Assembly: GCA_947457195.1 (NCBI GenBank)
Contig: CANGUU010000008.1
Location: forward strand, 1 to 64,000
Source: Gammaproteobacteria bacterium
GTDB taxonomy: Bacteria > Pseudomonadota > Gammaproteobacteria > Pseudomonadales > Pseudohongiellaceae
Direction of reading: 5' to 3'
Length of the DNA: 64,000 nucleotides
This document shows positions 58,426 through 64,000 of this stretch, in pieces. Made by a program: the position numbers and the translations under genes. Below the pieces are notes generated by a model. It saw only the letters and a list, made by a program, of their open reading frames with translations, was not told the origin of the DNA and made no database searches. Each line of letters begins with the position of its first letter. Position 1 is the stretch's first letter.

Positions 58426-59582
58426 GCTGGGCCGCCGCCGCGCTGGTCTCGCTGCTGGCTGCCGCTGCCGTGGCCGACGATAGCAGTGCAGCACGGCAGA
58501 CGGCGCTTGAGGACCTTGGGCGTGCGCTGTTTTTCGACGTCAATCTTTCCCGCGAGCGCAACCAGAGCTGTGCCACCTGCCATGACCCCGCGCGCGCCTT
58601 CACCGACTGGCGCAGCAGCGGGGTGGCCGCAGCCGCTTCACTGGGCAGCGATCTCGCGAGTCTCGGCGACCGCAATGCGCCGACACTGAGCTACGCTGCT
58701 GCGATACCGCGCTTTGGCCGTATGGCTAACCACGACTTTGCCGGTGGGCTGTTCTGGGACGGTCGGGCCGCAACGCTGGAGCAGCAGGCCGGAGGGCCGC
58801 CACTGAATCCGCTGGAGATGGCCATGCCTGACAAGGGCGCCGTGGTGCAGCGTCTGCAGGAAAATCCCAACTACCAGTACGCGTTCAAAGGCCTGTTCGG
58901 TGCCGATATCTTCAGCGATGCCGACCGTGCCTACGAGGCCATGACCTCGGCCATCGCCGCGCTTGAGCGCACGCCGTTTTTTTCACCCTACGATTCGCGC
59001 TACGACCGCTACCTGCGCGGTGAATACCAGCCCACCGAGCAGGAGGCGCTCGGCATGACGCTGTTTTTTTCCAACCAGTTCACCAATTGCAACAAATGCC
59101 ATCAACTGCAGCCACTGCCGGAGGCGCAGCAAGAAACCTTCAGCAACTACAGCTACCAGAACATCGGCGTACCGGTGAATGCCCTGCTGCGCAGCGCCAA
59201 CGGCAAGGGCGCCAACCACGTCGATCGGGGCTTGCTGGACGGCGCGGTCGCGGATGACCCGGCGCAAGCCGGCAAGTTTCGCGTTCCGACGCTGCGCAAC
59301 GTCGCCATCACCGCCCCCTACATGCACAACGGCGTCTTCCGTGACCTGCGTACGGTGGTGCAGTTCTACAACAAATTCCTGCAGAAGGGTTCCAAGGCGC
59401 AGATCAATCCGGAAACCGGGCTCGACTGGGGGGCGCCGGAGGTGGCCGACAACATCGCCTACGAGAAACTGCAGGCCGGTCGCGCGCTTGATGCGCGCAG
59501 CATCGACGCCCTCGTGGCTTTCCTTGGCATGCTCACCGACCGGCGCTACGAACCCTTGCTGGACGCCAGCGCGGCGCCCTGA
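58386..59582 (+). CDS. Di-heme cytochrome c peroxidase / MauG family protein
   Basis: 398 residues. The ATG at 58386 lies within the last 40 bases of DUF1513. Signal peptide LSWAAAALVSLLAAAAVA. Heme sites CATCH (62-66) and CNKCH (235-239). LGRALFFDVNLSRERNQSCATCHDP, NAPTLSYAA, GLFWDGRAATLEQQ and FRVPTLRNVAITAPYMHNG are CcpA/MauG markers. It reduces peroxide or performs a MauG-like oxidation. This is an addition to the usual imelysin cluster and brings the number of c-type hemes encoded here to four. Confidence 0.9.
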   Translation: MGQPPVRRSADRLSWAAAALVSLLAAAAVADDSSAARQTALEDLGRALFFDVNLSRERNQSCATCHDPARAFTDWRSSGVAAAASLGSDLASLGDRNAPTLSYAAAIPRFGRMANHDFAGGLFWDGRAATLEQQAGGPPLNPLEMAMPDKGAVVQRLQENPNYQYAFKGLFGADIFSDADRAYEAMTSAIAALERTPFFSPYDSRYDRYLRGEYQPTEQEALGMTLFFSNQFTNCNKCHQLQPLPEAQQETFSNYSYQNIGVPVNALLRSANGKGANHVDRGLLDGAVADDPAQAGKFRVPTLRNVAITAPYMHNGVFRDLRTVVQFYNKFLQKGSKAQINPETGLDWGAPEVADNIAYEKLQAGRALDARSIDALVAFLGMLTDRRYEPLLDASAAP

Positions 59583-59629
59583 ACGAGCCTTCGACGTCCA
59601 GATTGGTGCCCTGACCGGGCACTGGCGCC

Positions 59630-60259
59630 TCAGCCGAGTCCGGGCAGCAGTCGGCGCAGCCCGTCGATGATGAACTCCACCGCCATGGCGGCGAGGATGA
59701 GTCCCATCACGCGCGAGGCGATGTTCATGGTGGTCTGGCTCAGCCGCTGACCTATCTGGGGTGCCAGGTGGAAGCAGATCCAGACCGAGCCAGCCACCAG
59801 CCATCCCAGCCCGATCAGCGTGAGTTTGTGGGCAAAGGTGGCTGACTGCTGCGAGAAAAGGATCATGGTGCTGATCGCGCCGGGGCCCGCCAGCAGCGGC
59901 AGGGCGAGCGGTACCACGCCGATCGCGGTGGATTGCATGGCTTCTTCGCTTTCTTCCGGCGTCTGCTTGGTACGGCTGGTCTTGGCCTGTAGCATCTCGA
60001 AGGCAATCGACAGCAGCAGGATGCCGCCAGCCACACGAAAGCCTTCGATGCTGATGCTGAAGATGCCGAGAATGCGTGCACCAGCCAATACGCTGACCGT
60101 GAGGATGCAACCCACGGCGAAGGCTGCAGTACGGGCGATGCGACGCCGCTGGCCGCGCAGGTTGTCGGTGAAGTTGAGAAACAGCGGCACGGTGCTTAGC
60201 GGCCCGACGATGGCGATCAGACCGGTCAGCATTTTCAGGTAATCGTTCCAGTTCAACAC
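59630..60259 (-). CDS. MarC/UPF0056 family membrane protein
   Basis: 209 residues, GTG start at 60259. Six membrane helices. LIAIVGPLSTVPLFLNFT, RIARTAAFAV, GFRVAGGILLLSIAFEML and PLALPLLAGPGAISTMILF are typical of MarC/YchE proteins. Inner membrane; function unsettled (it is not part of the mar multidrug response). It converges on the peroxidase gene with 47 bases between stops and no clear terminator. Confidence 0.88.
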   Translation of the reverse strand: MLNWNDYLKMLTGLIAIVGPLSTVPLFLNFTDNLRGQRRRIARTAAFAVGCILTVSVLAGARILGIFSISIEGFRVAGGILLLSIAFEMLQAKTSRTKQTPEESEEAMQSTAIGVVPLALPLLAGPGAISTMILFSQQSATFAHKLTLIGLGWLVAGSVWICFHLAPQIGQRLSQTTMNIASRVMGLILAAMAVEFIIDGLRRLLPGLG

Positions 60260-60311
60260 GACACACGCTCCCGTGGTGGCAGGCGGCGCAGCCGGCCCGG
60301 CTGTGCTGCAC

Positions 60312-61154
60312 TCAGGATATTGCGCCCGTCAGGTCGGCACTGCGGTCGAATGCCGCCAGAATCTCCGCATGGCGCCGTTCCACCAGGTTCCTGTCCTGCG
60401 GGTGGGTAATCACGTAAAGCCGGTTCTGCTCCATGGCCTTGAGGACCCAGCGCCCGTAGTGCAGGGGGTCGGTCCCCTGCAGGGCGGCTTTGGCGAGCAC
60501 AAAGTCGTCGCTGGTTTCCAGCGGTCCGCCATAGCGCTGTGGTCGCTGGCGGCCCGCGTGGGAAAGCGCTGTATTGATCACGCCCGGGCAGAGGATGGAG
60601 ACGCCCATGCCGAGGGGGCCGAGATCGGCCTGCAGTGCCTCCCCATAGCCCACCAGAGCGAATTTGGTGGTGTTGTACATGCCCTGTCCGCGGCTCGGCT
60701 GATAGACGCGCAGACCACTGATGGAACTCGTCAGCACGATGTGGGCGGCGGCAGGATGCTGCAGCAGCGCCGGCAGACAGGCCTGCACGGTATTGACCGC
60801 TCCTTTCAAGTTGATATCGATGACCCAGTCCCAGTCGCCATCGCTGGTCTCTTGCAAGGGCCCGAGATAGCCGGGTACGCCGGCATTGGCACACACCACA
60901 TGCAGGACACCGTGGCGGGCGAGCACCTGCTCGATGGCTGCGCGCAGGGCCTGGCGATCACAGATGTCGGCGCAGAGGGTGAGGACAGTGTGCCCCGCCG
61001 CGGCCAGCGTCGACCTTGCGGCTTCCAGACCAGCGCCGTCCACATCGAGCAGCACCGGCTGCAGACCCTTTTCCGCAAAAGCACGCGCCATCCCGAGGCC
61101 GATGCCCGAGGCGCCTCCCGTGATAAGGGCGATCTTGCCTTGGAAACTACGAAT
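60312..61154 (-). CDS. Short-chain dehydrogenase/reductase with apparent ATT start
   Basis: 280 residues if it starts at the ATT at 61154. The only ATG in frame near the start (61091) would cut off the cofactor motif TGGASGIG, which is encoded just upstream in the same frame. Between the in-frame TGA (61170-61172) and TGGASGIG there is no ATG, GTG or TTG, but GGAG lies seven bases before ATT, giving RSFQGKIALITGGASGIG after the initiator. NAG motif CANAGV, catalytic Ser in LTSSISG, and YNTTK. A classical SDR with an unknown substrate. Alternatives are a point change or sequence error at the start codon. Confidence 0.82.
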   Translation of the reverse strand: MRSFQGKIALITGGASGIGLGMARAFAEKGLQPVLLDVDGAGLEAARSTLAAAGHTVLTLCADICDRQALRAAIEQVLARHGVLHVVCANAGVPGYLGPLQETSDGDWDWVIDINLKGAVNTVQACLPALLQHPAAAHIVLTSSISGLRVYQPSRGQGMYNTTKFALVGYGEALQADLGPLGMGVSILCPGVINTALSHAGRQRPQRYGGPLETSDDFVLAKAALQGTDPLHYGRWVLKAMEQNRLYVITHPQDRNLVERRHAEILAAFDRSADLTGAIS

Positions 61155-61166
61155 GGTTCCGCTCCT
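61154..61166 (-). promoter_or_regulatory. Ribosome-binding site that fixes the ATT start
   Basis: The minus strand reads CAGGAGCGGAACCATT. GGAG at 61165-61162 is seven bases from ATT, and no standard start codon lies within its reach in the SDR frame. Confidence 0.6.
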
Positions 61167-61308
61167 GGTTCAGGGTTGCTCGCGCGGGCTAGCGCCAACC
61201 GGGGTTTCGGCACCGCGACCCGGCCAGCACAGCGGGCAGCCCGCTGCGAATTGCGGCGCATTCTCTGGATTGCCCCCCGGATTTGCAACCCAAGGGCCGC
61301 AGCGGCGC

Positions 61309-63048
61309 TCAGCGCCGGAACAGCTTGCCCTGCCGCAGCCGGTCACCGAGCGAGCGCCACAGGCTGTCACTGGCTGCCTTGGCCGGCAGCCCGAAGCTGG
61401 CGCCTTCGCGGTTGCCGGACACCGGTCGCTTCGGCTGCTGCTCCGCTGCCGCTTGCGGTCGCGGCGCCCGATTGCCCGGCGCCGGTCCCTGCCGCAGTTC
61501 ATTGCCGGGGTTGGCTGAACCCCCCGTCTGTGGCCGGCCTCCTCCGTGCCCACGACCGCGCCGACGTCCCCCTTGGCCGGCACCCTGCAGGCTGCGACCG
61601 CCTGGCTGGGGCGAGCTGGATGCGTTGGCTCCGAAACCAGCGCCGTGCTGCCGCATGTCCGGCTGGCGTGAGGAATGCTGCCGTGGCGGCTGCTGCGCGG
61701 GGCGCTGCCCGATGTTGTCCGGGCGTGGATAGGCCGGTGCCGAGCGTTGCCCTCCGTTATCCTGCCGTGCCTGGCGCTGGCCCGGCTGGGGCTGCCCGGA
61801 CGACGAACGCGGTGGTTGCTGGCCGCCGGGATGGCGCGGGCGGGCAGGACGCTGGCGTCCATGCTGCCCGCTGGCCGACTGCTCCGATGACCGAGCCGGT
61901 TCCTGTACTGCCTTGGGCGCCGGCAGACTCTGGGCATCGAAGCTCATGCGGTTGATCTTGCGCCGGATCAGGCGTTCGATGGCGCGCAGCTGGTCGCTGT
62001 CTTCGTCGCATACCAGCGACACGGCCAGCCCGCTCGCACCGGCGCGGCCCGTGCGCCCAATCCGGTGCACGTAGTCCTCTGGTACCTGCGGCATGTCGTA
62101 GTTGATCACCATGGCCAGGAGCTCGATGTCGAGGCCGCGCGCGGCGATGTCGGTGGCCACCAGGACCTGAACGCGGTTGTTCTTGAAGTCGTCTAGTGCC
62201 TTGGTGCGCTGGTTCTGGCTCTTGTTGCCGTGGATGGCCGCGGCATCCACGCCAAAACCGGCCAGTTTCTTCACGAGCGCGTTGGCGCCGTGCTTGGTCC
62301 GGCTGAATACCAGTACCTGTTCGCGTGTCTCCTGCAGTAGTTTACCAAGCAGGGGCAGTTTCTTGTCCTTCTGTACCTCGTAAACCTGCTGCTCTACCGT
62401 CTCCACCGTGGAATTGCGCGGCGCCACGTCGATTTCGAGCGGGCTGTGGCAGATGGTCTTGGCGAGCGTACGGATCTCGTCCGAGAACGTGGCTGAGAAC
62501 ATCAGGTTCTGTCGCTGCTTCGGCAATAACTGGAGGATCTTGCGGATGTCGCGGATGAAGCCCATGTCGAGCATGCGATCCGCCTCGTCGAGCACCAGAA
62601 TCTCGAGGTCGGAGAAGCTCACGGCTTTTTGCTGATGGAGATCAAGCAAGCGGCCTGGCGTGGCCACGAGGATGTCGCAGCCGCGCTGCAGCGCGTCGAT
62701 CTGCGGGTTTATGCCAACGCCACCGAACACCACCACGGTACGCAGTTTCTCATGCTTGCCGTAGACCACAATGGCCTCCTGCACCTGAGCGGCGAGTTCC
62801 CGCGTTGGAGTGAGCACGAGGGCGCGGATCTGCTGGTTGCGGGCGGGTGGCTTGCCACCGAGGCGCTGCAGCAGCGGTAACGTGAAACCGGCGGTCTTGC
62901 CGGTGCCCGTCTGTGCCGCTGCCATCACGTCCTGCCCGCTCAGAATGGCAGGAATGGCGCGTTGCTGGATGGGGGTTGGGGTGGTGTAGCCAGTGTCGTG
63001 CACGGCCTGCAGCAGCGATGCGCTGAGGCCCAGTTCATTGAATGACAT
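61309..63048 (-). CDS. rhlE: DEAD-box RNA helicase, RhlE type
   Basis: 579 residues from the ATG at 63048 (AGGAA six bases upstream). Helicase core about 1-370: Q motif YTTPTPIQQRAIP, Walker A AQTGTGKT, VLDEADRMLDMGF, SATFS, and HRIGRTGRAG. The C-terminal 200 residues are low complexity (Gly, Gln, Pro, Ser, Arg), typical of RhlE tails that bind RNA. It acts in ribosome maturation and mRNA turnover. It lies 52 bases after the RIO kinase gene. Confidence 0.92.
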   Translation of the reverse strand: MSFNELGLSASLLQAVHDTGYTTPTPIQQRAIPAILSGQDVMAAAQTGTGKTAGFTLPLLQRLGGKPPARNQQIRALVLTPTRELAAQVQEAIVVYGKHEKLRTVVVFGGVGINPQIDALQRGCDILVATPGRLLDLHQQKAVSFSDLEILVLDEADRMLDMGFIRDIRKILQLLPKQRQNLMFSATFSDEIRTLAKTICHSPLEIDVAPRNSTVETVEQQVYEVQKDKKLPLLGKLLQETREQVLVFSRTKHGANALVKKLAGFGVDAAAIHGNKSQNQRTKALDDFKNNRVQVLVATDIAARGLDIELLAMVINYDMPQVPEDYVHRIGRTGRAGASGLAVSLVCDEDSDQLRAIERLIRRKINRMSFDAQSLPAPKAVQEPARSSEQSASGQHGRQRPARPRHPGGQQPPRSSSGQPQPGQRQARQDNGGQRSAPAYPRPDNIGQRPAQQPPRQHSSRQPDMRQHGAGFGANASSSPQPGGRSLQGAGQGGRRRGRGHGGGRPQTGGSANPGNELRQGPAPGNRAPRPQAAAEQQPKRPVSGNREGASFGLPAKAASDSLWRSLGDRLRQGKLFRR

Positions 63049-63099
63049 GAGTTTCCTGTGGTGTGTTTGCATCGCGCCCGAGGACGGGGCCGACGATGC

Positions 63100-63951
63100 T
63101 CAATCGAGCGATTCTGCGGCGCGTGCCACTCGCTCGGCTTCTTCCTGCTTGGCGGCTTCGATGACGGCGAACAGTTGTGCCAGATCGGCAATGGTCGTGT
63201 CTGCTTCGAAGTGCCCGGTCAACTCGCTGTCCTCGTGCAAATCGCCGGTTTCATACAGTGCCCAGATTTCGTTGGCGTAGTCGGTTTCCAGCAACTCCGG
63301 GGCGAAGCGGCCGAAAAACTCGCGCATATTGGCAACATCCCGCTCGAACAGCATGCGCGCGCTGTTGTTGCCTGCTGCGTCGACGGCCTGCGGCAGGTCG
63401 ATGATGACCGGGCCGTTGGCGTCCACCAGCACGTTGAACGGCGAAAGATCGCCGTGTACCAGGCCCGCACAAAGCATACGGACCACTTCCTTGATGACTT
63501 GTCCGTGCAGGGCCAAAGACCGCTCGGGTGTCAGATCGAGATCACCGAGACGCGGCGCCGAGAGGCCATCTACATCCGTGACCAGTTCCATCAACAACAC
63601 GCCGTCCACGAAACTGAGAGGCTCCGGCACCCGCACTCCGGCTGCCGAGAGTTTCCGCAGCGCCTGCACTTCGGCATTCAGCCAGGCGGCTTCCTGCTCC
63701 TGCTGGCCGTAACGGGTTTTCTTTGCCATCGCACGGCCGCGCCGGCTGCTGCGTTCGCCACGGCCCTCCTGATACTGGACCGCTTGCCGAAAGCTGCGCT
63801 TATGCGCTTCCTTGAACACCTTGGCACAGCGACGCACCCCACCGCAGTCCACGATGTAGACCTGCGCTTCCTTGCCGCTCATCAGCTGGCAGATCACGGC
63901 ATCAATCAGCCCGTCTTCGAGCAATGGTAAAAGCCTTGGCGGTATCTTCAT
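63100..63951 (-). CDS. RIO-type serine kinase
   Basis: 283 residues. RIO fold: GKEAQVYIVDCGGVRRCAKVFKE (ATP loop and catalytic Lys), the basic GRGERSSRRGRAMAKKTRYG, NAEVQALRKLSAAGVRVPEP, catalytic loop LVHGDLSPFNVLV and metal loop VIIDLPQAVD. In archaea and eukaryotes RIO1/RIO2 act in small-subunit maturation; bacterial members are poorly studied. A neighbour coding for RhlE, an RNA helicase with ribosome links, fits. The start is the ATG at 63951, near the end of the window, so an upstream operon partner could be missing. Confidence 0.9.
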   Translation of the reverse strand: MKIPPRLLPLLEDGLIDAVICQLMSGKEAQVYIVDCGGVRRCAKVFKEAHKRSFRQAVQYQEGRGERSSRRGRAMAKKTRYGQQEQEAAWLNAEVQALRKLSAAGVRVPEPLSFVDGVLLMELVTDVDGLSAPRLGDLDLTPERSLALHGQVIKEVVRMLCAGLVHGDLSPFNVLVDANGPVIIDLPQAVDAAGNNSARMLFERDVANMREFFGRFAPELLETDYANEIWALYETGDLHEDSELTGHFEADTTIADLAQLFAVIEAAKQEEAERVARAAESLD

Positions 63952-64000
63952 GGCTTCATGGTGCCGGGCGCTGCAGGTCGGTCGGATCGACCGGAACTGC

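Noticed and set aside
1-64000. Mobile elements, prophage, CRISPR, toxin-antitoxin or defence islands
   Set aside because: I saw no transposase, integrase, phage structural gene, spaced direct repeats, att-like repeats or known defence genes; base composition and gene style look uniform.

Overview
The window is about 64 kb of GC-rich DNA. It carries no rRNA, tRNA, CRISPR array, insertion sequence or prophage gene that I can see. The gene content (CysB- and OxyR-type LysR regulators, single-chain GcvP, PhoBR-Pst-PhoU, a RegB/RegA pair, RhlE, many TonB-dependent and other outer-membrane barrels, extracytoplasmic peptidases) points to a free-living, aerobic, Gram-negative gammaproteobacterium. 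I cannot place it below class from sequence alone.

Layout. 20-6449 (minus): TonB-dependent receptor, methionine-type aminotransferase coupled to a ModE-like HTH protein, small lipoprotein, CysB-like regulator, OxyR with both redox cysteines. 6541-19413 (minus): a nine-gene array read leftward, made of two tandem M20-like lipoproteins, one ABC ATPase, three MacB/FtsX-type permeases, a His-rich periplasmic protein, a DUF885-like putative metallopeptidase and a DUF5916 outer-membrane barrel. 20035-38344 (mostly plus): zincin metalloprotease, gcvT-gcvH-gcvP, a repeat protein with a TonB-like C-terminus, a large TonB-dependent receptor, DUF3299 protein (minus), M20D amidohydrolase plus a second DUF5916 barrel, amino-acid permease. 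38346-46780 (minus): phosphate-type porin, RegB/RegA, two small exported proteins whose predicted mature N-terminus is His, DUF4266, a fused DUF3570 barrel, ApbE. 47095-53614 (plus): phoB-phoR-pstS-pstC-pstA-pstB-phoU. 53748-59582 (plus): imelysin, di-heme oxidoreductase, second imelysin, DUF1513, di-heme peroxidase. 59630-63951 (minus): MarC, an SDR with an apparent ATT start, RhlE, RIO kinase.

How it fits together. The left half looks built for use of peptides and amino acids: secreted or lipid-anchored peptidases, receptors and barrels, transport, aminotransferase and glycine cleavage. Five of these units are preceded by -24/-12 (sigma-54 type) elements, one of them an exact consensus match, which suggests one shared regulon. 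The phosphate block has 11-bp-phased Pho-box-like repeats before pstS, before phoB and before the porin. The porin runs directly into regB-regA, so phosphate status could feed the redox regulator.

Most interesting candidates for undescribed biology: (1) the RegBA / N-terminal-His / DUF4266 / DUF3570 / ApbE cluster; (2) the nine-gene ABC-peptidase array, whose two M20-like proteins have lost canonical metal ligands; (3) the putative sigma-54 regulon. Functions given for (1) and (2) are inference from families and context.
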